64,000 bases of DNA from JAAYAY01 sp964563135 (GTDB taxonomy: Bacteria; Planctomycetota; Planctomycetia; Pirellulales; Thermoguttaceae), in the NCBI GenBank assembly GCA_964563135.1, contig CAZLWV010000009.1:1-64000 (forward strand), in the 5' to 3' direction. The notes beneath the pieces are model-generated. The model was not told the origin of the DNA and did not search any database. It was given only the letters and a program-made list of their open reading frames with translations. The translations under genes and the position numbers were made by a program. Every line of letters starts with the position of its first letter. The stretch's first letter is position 1. Positions 55,060 to 63,956 of the stretch are shown piece after piece.

Positions 55060-57999
55060 CTACTGAGTTCTGGTTTCTTTGGTCAGGTTGGTGAACTCAC
55101 GGCGTTCGCGGAGTACCGCGAACGATTCCCTCGTCCCCAGATCGGCGGGCAACTGGAACCCGGCCTTGACGGCCTCTTCGAGGGTCTCGAGGGCCAGGGT
55201 CTGGCAGCTCTCCAGCGACAGGTCTGATTGTTTCCCACCTGCCAGCAGGGCACCCGCCCGGGCCAGTTCTTCGGCCACGGAGAAGAGGCGGTCGGGCTGG
55301 TCAGGCCAGAGCTCCTTTCTGGCGAGGGCCACTCGCACCGCTTCGTCGGCGCGGCCCAGTTCCCGCAGCACGCGGCCGTAGTTGAAGTAGGTCTTGCTCA
55401 GGAAATCGCGGTAACGGGTGACCTGCTGGGCGTGGGAATAGGCGATCTGCTGGCAGGCAACCGCCTTGCGGTAACACTCGGCGGACTCGCCGAATCGGTC
55501 GAGGTTCTCCAGCACGATTCCACGGTTGTTGTAGATCCCTCCCAGGCTGCTGCAGAGTTCGATATTGCCCGGATCGTCGCTCACCAGCTTCTCCTGGATC
55601 TCCAGGGCCTGGGCGAAAGAGCGTTCCGCCCCGGCCAACTGGCCGAGCTTGCTCTCCGCCAGTCCGAGATTGTTGCAACTGACCGCCAGGTCGCGGCGAT
55701 ACGAGTTCTGCTCCGGCGACTGGCGGACCAGCACGCTCTGGATCTCGATGGCCTGCCGGTAGGATTCGGCGGCCTCCGTCACCCGGTCTGCCCGCGACTC
55801 CTGGGCGCCCAGATTGTTGTAGGTGAGCGCCAGTTCGCGCTGGAACTTGGGGTTCTTCGGCTGGACGTTGACCACCTTCCTCTGGATGAGGAGCGCTTTC
55901 TCATAGAGTTCGGCCGCCCGTGCCGGTTGCGATGCCTCGCAGACCGCGGCCAGGTTGTTGCAGGACGCCGCCAGGGCCGTCAGGTACTCCGTGTTTGCCG
56001 GTTGGCTGTCGAGAAGCCGCTGCTGGAGACGTATGGCCTCCAGCAAAGAGGCCTCGGCCTGGGCGGCATCGCCGGTCTCGTTGAGGAAGCGTCCCATGTT
56101 CATGTGGAACGCCGCCAGATCGCCGATGAACGCCTCGTCGCCGCCGGACTTGCCGACCACCTCGGCCTGAAGACGAATGGCCTCTTCATACGCCTTGCGC
56201 GCCTCGTCGGTCTGTCCCGTCGCCGCGAGAACCAGGGCACGATTGTTGTGGCAGACGGCCAGGGTGCTCCGGTAGCTCAGGTTGTTCGGCTTCTCGGCCA
56301 CAAGGTGGGTGAGCAGGCGGAGAGCGTTCTCGTGCGCGGCGATCGCTTCCTTCGTCGAGCCGATCTTCTCGTTGAGCATGCCGATCTTGTCGTAGGTCAA
56401 GGCAAGCTCTTCCTGGAACGAGGGATCGTCTTTGGCGTCTTCAACAAACTCCCGATAGTAACTCAAAGCGGTCTCGAGCAGCCGTTTCCGCACGGGGCCG
56501 GCACCGGCGACCTCGGCAAGCTCTTCGTTGATGTCCAGCCCCAGGTCGCAGAGCATATCCTGGGCAAAATGCAGACGCTTCTGGGCGCTCCGGGCATAGT
56601 CTTCGGCCAGCACCTTCTGCCTGGCAATGAGCAGGGTGCTGGTCGCCAGTCCGACGGCGGCAAACAGGCAGACGCAGGCCGCGGTGATTACCAGCCGGTG
56701 ATGGCGCCGCGTCCACTTGCCGAGCCGGTCGGCAAGGGTCGGCGGCTTGGCGATGGTGGGCTTGCTTTCGAGCACGCGCCGCAGGTCGTCGGCAAAATCG
56801 CGGGCCGTCGTGTACCGATCCTCCCTGCGCCGGGCCATGGCCTTGTGAATGACGGTCTGGAGGTCGGCAGGAATCCTGGGCTGGAGCTGCTTGAGCGGAC
56901 GCGGATCCTGTTCGGCCAGTCGCCGCAGCAGGTCGGGGCCGTCGTCGCCGGGGAAGGCCGGCTCGAGGGCCAGCAGTTCGTAGAGGGTCGCGCCGAGGGA
57001 GTAGATATCGGTCCGCTGGTCGACGAGCGCCGATTGCCCCTGCGTCTGCTCGGGGCTCATGTAACGCATGGTTCCCACCAGGTCGCCGGTGCGGGTCAGG
57101 GTCTTGTCGGTCTGGCAGCGGGCCAGGCCGAAATCCGTGACCCAGAGCTTGCCCTCGCCGTCCAACAGCAGGTTGGAGGGCTTGATATCGCGGTGGATGA
57201 CGCCGAACTCGTGGGCCGCCTGCAGGGCTTCGGCCGCCTGGATTCCCAGCCGCATGATCGTGCGGAAGTAGCGGGGCTTGTCGGTGGAGACCTGGGTCAG
57301 GAACGAGGGGCGGGCGGGCGAGAGGGCTCCTGCGGCGTCCTCCCCTTCGGCAACCGTATCGGCCGACCCGGCGTCGGTGCCGCCCTCTGCGGCGCCGTCG
57401 CGGGGCGAAGAGAGCCTGCGAAGTTCTTCGATGGCGCGATCGAGCGGCTGTCCGTCGATCAGTTGCATCGCATAGTAGTGCACTCCCCGGTCCGACCCGA
57501 CCGCGTAGACGGAGACGATGTTCGGGTGGTCGAGCTGGGCGGCGGCTTGGGCCTCGTTCTTGAAGCGGGCGATTTGCTTGGAATCGAGCACGGCGGCAAA
57601 GGGGAGCACCTTCAACGCCACCCGGCGGCCAAGCGAGATCTGCTCGGCCTCGTAAACCACGCCCATCCCGCCGCGGCCGATCTCACGCAGGAGCCGGTAG
57701 TCGCCGAGCCGTTTCTCGTCGCTGCCGTGGGGCCTCGATTCGCGCGCCGCGCGCTCCTCGCCTCCCGCAAACCCGGCGGCCGCATTGTGAAGCTCATCGA
57801 GGCTGTCGAGGTAGGCGCAGAGCGGTTCGGCCAGGTCCGGGTTCTGCGAGAGGAGGTCGTCGCGCGAAGCCGGAATGCCGCTCTCGAGGGCCGAGAGATA
57901 CTCGTCGAGGATCTCGGTCAGACGCTGCCGTTGCCTGACGGTCAGCCCGCCGAGAATCGACGACTGCATGCTGGCATCGGAAAGATCGGACGCGTGCAT
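55060..57999 (-). CDS. Ser/Thr protein kinase with TPR repeats
   Basis: A 979-residue Hanks-type kinase typical of planctomycetes. After an N-terminal helical segment (about 1-90) comes the kinase domain: GRGGMG loop (about 108-113), K130 in VALKVL, catalytic HRDIKPSN (269-276, D271 shown as IHRDIKP), DFG (289-291) and APE-like MSPEQ. An unusual Ala/Gly/Glu-rich insert of about 45 residues lies at 196-240 before the E-helix. A transmembrane helix (about 436-458) separates the cytoplasmic kinase from a C-terminal array of about ten TPR repeats that should be extracytoplasmic. It follows the sigma factor by 28 bases and precedes the LEPR-XLL gene by one base. Confidence 0.95.
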   Translation of the reverse strand: MHASDLSDASMQSSILGGLTVRQRQRLTEILDEYLSALESGIPASRDDLLSQNPDLAEPLCAYLDSLDELHNAAAGFAGGEERAARESRPHGSDEKRLGDYRLLREIGRGGMGVVYEAEQISLGRRVALKVLPFAAVLDSKQIARFKNEAQAAAQLDHPNIVSVYAVGSDRGVHYYAMQLIDGQPLDRAIEELRRLSSPRDGAAEGGTDAGSADTVAEGEDAAGALSPARPSFLTQVSTDKPRYFRTIMRLGIQAAEALQAAHEFGVIHRDIKPSNLLLDGEGKLWVTDFGLARCQTDKTLTRTGDLVGTMRYMSPEQTQGQSALVDQRTDIYSLGATLYELLALEPAFPGDDGPDLLRRLAEQDPRPLKQLQPRIPADLQTVIHKAMARRREDRYTTARDFADDLRRVLESKPTIAKPPTLADRLGKWTRRHHRLVITAACVCLFAAVGLATSTLLIARQKVLAEDYARSAQKRLHFAQDMLCDLGLDINEELAEVAGAGPVRKRLLETALSYYREFVEDAKDDPSFQEELALTYDKIGMLNEKIGSTKEAIAAHENALRLLTHLVAEKPNNLSYRSTLAVCHNNRALVLAATGQTDEARKAYEEAIRLQAEVVGKSGGDEAFIGDLAAFHMNMGRFLNETGDAAQAEASLLEAIRLQQRLLDSQPANTEYLTALAASCNNLAAVCEASQPARAAELYEKALLIQRKVVNVQPKNPKFQRELALTYNNLGAQESRADRVTEAAESYRQAIEIQSVLVRQSPEQNSYRRDLAVSCNNLGLAESKLGQLAGAERSFAQALEIQEKLVSDDPGNIELCSSLGGIYNNRGIVLENLDRFGESAECYRKAVACQQIAYSHAQQVTRYRDFLSKTYFNYGRVLRELGRADEAVRVALARKELWPDQPDRLFSVAEELARAGALLAGGKQSDLSLESCQTLALETLEEAVKAGFQLPADLGTRESFAVLRERREFTNLTKETRTQ

Positions 58000-58027
58000 T
58001 CTTCACCGCGCTCGGAGGAATCGATCT

Positions 58028-58678
58028 TCAGTCGATGGGACGACAAACCTGTTTGAACTTCTCGATTGCCCGCAGCCAGAGCATCCGGACCGCGCCGGGG
58101 TTGCGATCCATGCGCACCGCGATCTCCTCGAAAGAGAGACCCTGGAGGTTGCGTAGAACGATCACATCACGATACTGGGGCCGGAGCTTGGCCAGTTGGT
58201 CGGCCAGGGCCACGACCCGCTCGCGCTGCCGCACCGGGGCGCTTGGCGACGGGCCGTTGTCGGCCAGGACCTGAACGAGGTTGACGGCGGTGCGATCCAG
58301 GGCCGTGTTGGCCTGCTCGATGGAGATCTCGCGGCGAACGTCGCGCATCTTGGCCTTCACGTGCGTGTCGATCGCATGATGCAGACAGTTGATGAGTATC
58401 TGGCGGAGCCAACCCAGGAACTCGCGCTCCGAATCGCCGCGGAACTGCTCGAAATCGCGGTGCGCGGCAAGCATCGTTTCCTGGACGAGGTCCGAAGGAT
58501 TCATGCGCCGCCGCAGACGCCGGTCGAGCTGGGTGGAGGCCAGAATCGTGAGGTAATTGCGGTAGACCTGGAGCAGGTCGCCCAGCACGCGGGGTTCTCC
58601 TTGCCGCGCTCCGTCGAGCAGCTTCTCGACACAGGGCTCGGCCACTTCATTCCGCTCGAAGACGGTGCTGCTAGCCAT
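58028..58678 (-). CDS. ECF-type RNA polymerase sigma factor
   Basis: A 216-residue sigma factor using the ATG at 58678. Region 2 is seen around LGDLLQVYRNYLTIL ... MNPSDLVQETML ... FRGDSEREFLGWLRQIL, and region 4 as LAKLRPQYRDVIVLRNLQGLSFEEIAVRMDRNPGAVRMLWLRAIEKF. The ECF-like layout, with no regions 1 and 3, and the linked Ser/Thr kinase place it among the planctomycete-specific ECF sigmas regulated by protein kinases. No anti-sigma gene is visible, so phosphorylation by the kinase is the likely control. Confidence 0.93.
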   Translation of the reverse strand: MASSTVFERNEVAEPCVEKLLDGARQGEPRVLGDLLQVYRNYLTILASTQLDRRLRRRMNPSDLVQETMLAAHRDFEQFRGDSEREFLGWLRQILINCLHHAIDTHVKAKMRDVRREISIEQANTALDRTAVNLVQVLADNGPSPSAPVRQRERVVALADQLAKLRPQYRDVIVLRNLQGLSFEEIAVRMDRNPGAVRMLWLRAIEKFKQVCRPID

Positions 58679-58762
58679 GAAGTCCGTCCGGGTGATTACC
58701 AGCTTGGTGAAGAGACGTGGCTCGTGCACACTCAGCATGCTGCATGCCAAGTCGATAGTTCA

Positions 58763-58792
58763 ATTCTACCTGACTGGGACGTTTCATGTAAC
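58763..58792 (-). promoter_or_regulatory. Possible promoter for sigma-kinase operon
   Basis: Minus strand: GTTACA (58792-58787), 18 bases, then TAGAAT (58768-58763), about 85 bases before the sigma factor start. A moderate match only. Confidence 0.3.
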
Positions 58793-59126
58793 TGGAAATA
58801 CGCCGCCCGCGAGGCGGGCCGGCCGCCCAATTCCACCTGCTGAGACGAGAAACACGGTTGTTCTGTTCCCAGCGATTGTGAGACAAGAAAAACCGAGACG
58901 CATTCGCATGGAAACCGGACGCTCGCAGTTGCCGGTGCCGCTGTCTCAATACTGCTCCCCGTGCATTCCAGGTCGGGAACTCCAGCGGTCTTGACCCCGC
59001 CGCGCGTCGCAAGGCCTCTCTCCTTCGACCATGCCGCCAGAGGGCCGCACCTCTTGCGGTCGCTCGATTCCAGCCGCCCCCGTCTGAACAACCCCGCGGC
59101 GCATTCCGACCGGCTAGAAAGAAAGA

Positions 59127-59158
59127 TAGCCGCACGGCTTGGGGTGACCGTGCGGCTA
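59127..59158 (-). terminator. Terminator-like hairpin
   Basis: Perfect 11-bp stem (TAGCCGCACGG at 59127-59137; complement at 59148-59158) with a 10-base loop. On the minus strand the stem is followed by TCTTTCTTTCT, as in an intrinsic terminator, though no minus-strand gene is recognised just upstream. Confidence 0.45.
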
Positions 59159-59616
59159 GGGGGCAGCCAGAGCGGCCGCTGAAACGGGAAGAATGCCAAA
59201 AAGCTTTGAGGAGGCATTCCACCCGCGTTTGGGGCAGGTTGAATCGCCACAGGAAGCGTCGGCTCTCACCGGTTGGCCCGGCTGCACCGTCAATCCACGA
59301 GGGCAACCCACGGAAGCCCGGCTTTTTACGGTCTCCCGTGGGGTGGCCGCAGGCATTGCCATGCAGACAGCGGTAAGCCTCCCGGCAACCGTCGATGCCC
59401 GGCAACAAGCCCGATTCTCGTCGAACACTCGCACCGGGCCGGCCGCAGATCCAGTCAGCTACACCCGTCGGCCGAAATACCGGCGGCCTTCCTGGACCTT
59501 TCATGTAAGGGCGGATCCCGATCGCCGATGTCACGATTTGCAGCTTCAGCCGGGTCGCTTTTTCCCCATGGCCGGGCAACAGCCTCCTGCGCCGGCAGCG
59601 GAGCGAGTGAAAAGAA

Positions 59617-59650
59617 AGCACGATCCCCGTGGGGTTTCGGGGATCGTGCT
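59617..59650 (-). terminator. Terminator-like hairpin
   Basis: Perfect 13-bp stem (AGCACGATCCCCG at 59617-59629; complement at 59638-59650) with an 8-base loop. On the minus strand it is followed by TTCTTTTCAC, suggesting an intrinsic terminator for an unrecognised transcript. Confidence 0.45.
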
Positions 59651-60208
59651 GGCCGACTCGGTATGGCACGGGAGGGGACGCGGTGCCCGTGCCAGGCCGG
59701 TCGGAAGGAGACCACTGCTGCAGAGCAGCGGTGTTGGGGTCGCTGTTGCCGGCCTTCACTTCGCCTCTGCGCACGGCGTGACCGGAGTGTCCGACATGCG
59801 CATATCGGCTGCAATGGGCCAGTCCTGCCAGGGGCGGGCCTGCCACCTGAAAAAGGAAGATCGACTCGCGTTCGGCACCAAGGGCGCCCGCAGCGCAGTG
59901 CGGGGCACCTGCCGGCAGAGACCGCTCGCAGCCGCAAGGGCTCCAGCAATCGGCTCGGAGGGCCTGTCGCAAGACCGCCAGGGTCACTTCCCGCGGACGG
60001 GAGGCCCGACGGGCGGCGACAGTCCTGGCATCGGCTCTAACTGGTTCTGCTGTCACGTCTTTGGCCAAATTGTCCACTTGGCCCATAGCTTTCCGGGACG
60101 ACCGCCAACGAACAATGTCACGCGCCGGTGGATAAGAACGGAAAAAATCCGTTCCTTCCACTAGCGGGGAGTGTGACATACCGCTTTTCTTCCCGTCCCT
60201 TGAAGAGC

Positions 60209-61171
60209 ATGAGCCTAAGAGAACGTCCAGATACCGATCCGCTGACGGAACTGCTGGCAACGTTTCCGTTGCCGATTACCTTCGCGGGAAACCTTGCCCT
60301 GACGGCTCCCTGGGGGCTGTCCGTGCCGCAGAATGCCGCGATTTTCGGCGTCCTGACGGGCAGCGAGTGCTGGTTGAGTGGCCGTGCCATGCCCGAGGCC
60401 GTGCCGATTGCCCCCGGCGATTTCATCGCGCTCTCGCCCGCATGCGAGTACCAGTTGGCCAGCCGGCAGGGCGGCCAGGCGATCGGTATCGAGCAGCTCA
60501 TCCACCGCCCCGAGCATGCCGGCGGCTGCAGCATCGCCTGGGGAGGGGGCGGGGACCACACCGGGCTGACCGGCGGAGTGCTGGAGTTCAACGGACACGG
60601 TATTCATCCCCTCTATTCCGCGCTACCCCCGGTTGTCCATCTCACCCGCAACAACCACGATCGGGTGTCGGAATTTGGTGTGATTCTCTACGCCATCGAA
60701 CGCGAGATTTCCGCCAACCGCCCCGGCACGCGTGCAATCCTGTCGCACTTGGCGCAGGTTCTGCTGGTCCAGGCAGCACGCCTCTATCTGGCAGAATCGG
60801 GAGGAGAAACGTCGGAGTCCCTCCAGGGACTCCTGCACCGCGACCTGGGCCCGGCACTGGCGCTGATCCACCGCCAGCCGGAGGAACACTGGACCGTGGC
60901 CTCGCTGGCCGAACGGGCGAACATGTCGCGATCGGCCTTCTCGGCCGTGTTCACCAAGGTGCTCGGCGTGCCCCCGGTGCAGTACCTGCGCGAGCATCGG
61001 ATGCGAACCGCATGCCGCTTGCTCCAGGATCCCACGCTCGGCCTCAAGGAGGTGTCGTCCCGAGTCGGCTACGACTCGGTCTCCGCCTTCAGTTCGGCTT
61101 TCAAGCGATACTCGGGCTCGGCGCCGGGCGATTACCGCAACCAGGATCTGCCCGCCATCTTCAGCGCCTGA
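60209..61171 (+). CDS. AraC family transcriptional regulator
   Basis: A 320-residue regulator. The N-terminal part is a cupin-type ligand-binding domain (cupin_6-like; FAGNLALTAPWGLSVP, VPIAPGDFIALSP). The C-terminal 100 residues hold the two helix-turn-helix motifs of the AraC/XylS family (TVASLAERANMSRSAFSAVFTKVLGVPP; LKEVSSRVGYDSVSAFSSAFKRYSG). I start at ATG 60209 (GAAGAG upstream) because the 27 residues before it are not conserved-looking. Relatives often control stress or carbon genes; no target can be named. Confidence 0.93.
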   Translation: MSLRERPDTDPLTELLATFPLPITFAGNLALTAPWGLSVPQNAAIFGVLTGSECWLSGRAMPEAVPIAPGDFIALSPACEYQLASRQGGQAIGIEQLIHRPEHAGGCSIAWGGGGDHTGLTGGVLEFNGHGIHPLYSALPPVVHLTRNNHDRVSEFGVILYAIEREISANRPGTRAILSHLAQVLLVQAARLYLAESGGETSESLQGLLHRDLGPALALIHRQPEEHWTVASLAERANMSRSAFSAVFTKVLGVPPVQYLREHRMRTACRLLQDPTLGLKEVSSRVGYDSVSAFSSAFKRYSGSAPGDYRNQDLPAIFSA

Positions 61172-61187
61172 ACGATCCAGCGCGATT

Positions 61188-61202
61188 CCGCCATCAAGGC
61201 GG
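61188..61202 (+). terminator. Weak terminator-like hairpin after AraC gene
   Basis: CCGCC/GGCGG 5-bp stem with a 5-base loop, 16 bases after the regulator stop and followed by a pyrimidine-rich stretch (CCTTCTTCTCCTTCC). Weak. Confidence 0.25.
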
Positions 61203-61448
61203 GATACGCCCTTCTTCTCCTTCCTCCTGCGAATTGCGTCGGCCGCATGTGACAATTCCCGCGCCGATGGGCCCCCTTAATGAGAGGCGGGGCCTCATGT
61301 TTGGGCAGGAGCCGGACCTCGCCACATCATGTCCGCCGCCGGATCGCGGCAGGGTTCCGTCCGGGTCTCTTCTTCCACGCTTGGTTCCGATCCCTCATTG
61401 GGTCAGCCCCCGTGTGGGCGCTGGGGTCGGTCAGATACAGGTGAAACG

Positions 61449-63956
61449 ATGGGCATCGACTTGAGCAAACCGCGCGCACTTCAACTGGAACCCCTGGAAC
61501 GCCGGCAATGCCTGACCGCAAGCGTCGGCTGGGACGGCATCGGCCTGGGATCGGCGGAACTCACCTACTACATTGCCGACGTGCCGTCGCGCGTCGATGT
61601 GACGGATGCCGAGTTTCGCTACGCCGTCGAGACCGCCCTGGATGCCTGGGCCGCGGTGGCCGATATCACCTTCACGGAAACCGATTCGGCCAATGAAGAC
61701 AATTGCCTGGAGTTCAGCTTCGGCACCATCGACGGCGAGGGGAGCACGCTCGCCTACGCCTACTTCCCCGACGACGTCAATACAGAACCGGTGGCCGGCG
61801 ACGTGACCTTCGACAAGGCCGACACCTGGGAGATCGGCAACGGACTGGGCGACGAGGCCACCGACCTTGTCCTGGCGGCCGCCCACGAGATCGGCCATGC
61901 CCTGGGGCTCGAGCACTCCTATCTGTCCGGATCGGTGATGGTGGCCACGCTCGACCCGGACCAGATGTTCGGAGGGCTCGGCTCGTCGGACGAAACCGCG
62001 ATCCTCACGCTCTACGCCGCGGTCCCCACGCTCGAAATCACGTCGCTCGAACTCGACGACACGGCCATCGAGGAAGGCGATTCGGTGACGCTCACCGGGA
62101 CCTATTCCGCCGGCACTGCCGACAGCACCTATACGGTCAAGATCGACTGGGGCGACGGCACCTCGGAGACCTTCGCCACCATCGACGAGGACGAAGAGAC
62201 ATTCGAGGCCACGCATGTCTACGCCGACGACAACCCGACCGACACCGACGAGGACGACTGCGTGGTCAAGGTCACGATCACCGACCGCGTGTCGGGCGAA
62301 AGCGACTCGGCCAACACGCTGGTCGCCGTTTCCAACGTGCGCCCCACCGTCACCAGCCTCACGGCCAGCGTGGCCGTTGCCGGCTCCGAAACCACCCTCA
62401 CAGGCACGTTCTCCGATTCGGGCATCGAAGATACCTTCACGCTCTACGTCTACTGGTACGACGGTTCGGCCACCGAGACGATCTCGCTTCCGGCCGGAAC
62501 GACCCAGTTCTCCGTCACCCATGTTTTTGCAGCCGACCCGACCGAAACGTCGACCGAAACCTTCAGGGTGTTTGTCACCATCGAGGACGACGATACGGGC
62601 AAGGCCAATTTCTTCACCACCGCCAAGGTCCTTCACACGGATGCCACGCTGACCGACCTGGGCACCGTCGATCTCTACAGCGACGAGGGCCTGAGCCTGG
62701 CCAATGAGAGCCTCTACTACCAGTTCAACGCGGCCCGCGACGGCCTCATCACCCTGGAAGCGATCCAGTCGGCCGCCTCGGAAGGTATCTCGATCAAGCT
62801 CTACAATGAGAATCCCCTCGAAAACGAGGATCTGCTGCCGCTGGCCGAATCGAGCACCGTCGACGGGATCGAGCGGATCGACCTGCAAGGCACGGCCGGC
62901 CAGACCTGCTACGTCGTGATCACCGGCACCGATACCGACCTCCACCTGCTGATCGCCAACCTGGTATCGCAGGAAGGGACGGAGCTGGCCGTGTTCGGCA
63001 CCAGCGGCGACGACCAGTTCCAGTTCAGTGCTGCCGATTGGACCGTGACGATCGACGCCGTCTGCTACGCGTTCGATGCGGGAGAAATCACGAGCGTCGA
63101 TTTCACCGGCGGCGACGGCAGCGATGTGGTCAGCCTCATCGATTCCGCGGGGGACGACACCCTGGAGGCCTCCGCAACGGTGGCCATTCTCGAGAACAGC
63201 GCCGCCGACGGCGCGCTCGACTACACGGTCACCGTGGAGGAGTTCGAGGAACTGCACGTTTACGCCAAGAACGGCGGCACCGATACGGCCACGCTCTACG
63301 ATTCGGAGGGCGACGACAAGTTCAAGGCGGAACCCGCAGCACAGTACGCCAAGATGTACGGCAGCGCGATGTACAATCGGGTCAAGTTCTTCGACTCGGT
63401 CATTGCCTGTTCGACCGGGGGAACCGATCTGGCCCGGCTCTTCGGCACCACCGGCGACGATACGTTCGAAGGCCAGAAGGATACCAGCCGGCTCTACGGC
63501 AGCGGCTACGACGTTCAAGTCAGTGGTTTCGCGGAAACGGTCGCCTACGCCTCGGAGGGAACCGATACGGCCTCGCTGGCCGATTCCGAGTTGAAGGACG
63601 AACTCCACGCCAAACAGACGAAAGCCCAGCTCTTCGATGCCGCCACGGGAGGCGAAACCTACCTGATCACCGCCCGAAACTTCGATTCCTACCGCATTGA
63701 GGCCTCCAGCACGGACGGCTCTGCCGGAAACGGCGGTACCGACATCGCCAAGCTGTGGGGCACCTCGGCCGACGACACGATCGAGGCGGACGACGACTGG
63801 CTGAGCCTTTCGGTCGGCACCGGCACGCTCGAAACGCTCTATGAGATCGTCGCCTTCGAAACGGTCAAGGTGCGCGATACCGACGGCGAAAACGACACGG
63901 CCACCGTCGGCGACACGCTCGCTTACGACCTCGTGCTCGGCACGGGCTGGGAATAG
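61449..63956 (+). CDS. Matrixin-like metalloprotease with PKD and GDD-type repeats, LEPR-type N-terminus
   Basis: An 835-residue exported protein using the ATG at 61449. The N-terminus has a planctomycete LEPR-like motif (LQLEPLERRQCLTA, residues 11-24). A matrixin-type zinc protease domain follows (about 28-205), with H146-E-I-G-H150 and H156 in AAHEIGHALGLEHS and a Met-turn-like SVMVA at 162-166. Two PKD-like domains come next (WGDGTSETFATI; VYWYDGSATETI), then a pre-peptidase-type domain (about 415-515). The C-terminal third has repeated acidic GDD motifs (GTSGDDQF, SAGDDTLE, SEGDDKFK, GTTGDDTFEG, GTSADDTIE) reminiscent of RTX-like calcium repeats. Probably cell-surface or secreted. Confidence 0.9.
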   Translation: MGIDLSKPRALQLEPLERRQCLTASVGWDGIGLGSAELTYYIADVPSRVDVTDAEFRYAVETALDAWAAVADITFTETDSANEDNCLEFSFGTIDGEGSTLAYAYFPDDVNTEPVAGDVTFDKADTWEIGNGLGDEATDLVLAAAHEIGHALGLEHSYLSGSVMVATLDPDQMFGGLGSSDETAILTLYAAVPTLEITSLELDDTAIEEGDSVTLTGTYSAGTADSTYTVKIDWGDGTSETFATIDEDEETFEATHVYADDNPTDTDEDDCVVKVTITDRVSGESDSANTLVAVSNVRPTVTSLTASVAVAGSETTLTGTFSDSGIEDTFTLYVYWYDGSATETISLPAGTTQFSVTHVFAADPTETSTETFRVFVTIEDDDTGKANFFTTAKVLHTDATLTDLGTVDLYSDEGLSLANESLYYQFNAARDGLITLEAIQSAASEGISIKLYNENPLENEDLLPLAESSTVDGIERIDLQGTAGQTCYVVITGTDTDLHLLIANLVSQEGTELAVFGTSGDDQFQFSAADWTVTIDAVCYAFDAGEITSVDFTGGDGSDVVSLIDSAGDDTLEASATVAILENSAADGALDYTVTVEEFEELHVYAKNGGTDTATLYDSEGDDKFKAEPAAQYAKMYGSAMYNRVKFFDSVIACSTGGTDLARLFGTTGDDTFEGQKDTSRLYGSGYDVQVSGFAETVAYASEGTDTASLADSELKDELHAKQTKAQLFDAATGGETYLITARNFDSYRIEASSTDGSAGNGGTDIAKLWGTSADDTIEADDDWLSLSVGTGTLETLYEIVAFETVKVRDTDGENDTATVGDTLAYDLVLGTGWE

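Larger units (their letters stand above)
58793..60208. other. Gene-poor, hairpin-rich interval
   Basis: About 1.4 kb with long but Arg/Gly/Ser-rich open frames on both strands that do not look like real proteins. It contains at least four strong hairpins: 59127-59158, 59617-59650, 59664-59694 and 60136-60154. The first two have T-rich tails on the minus strand. It may hold non-coding RNA or be spacer DNA. Confidence 0.5.

Noticed and set aside
59193..60164. 323-codon plus-strand open frame
   Set aside because: Same region, equally atypical composition; no recognisable motif.
58671..60260. 529-codon minus-strand open frame across the sigma upstream region
   Set aside because: Composition is Arg/Gly/Ser-rich with no domain-like pattern, it runs through hairpins and into the start regions of two real genes, and it has no ribosome site.
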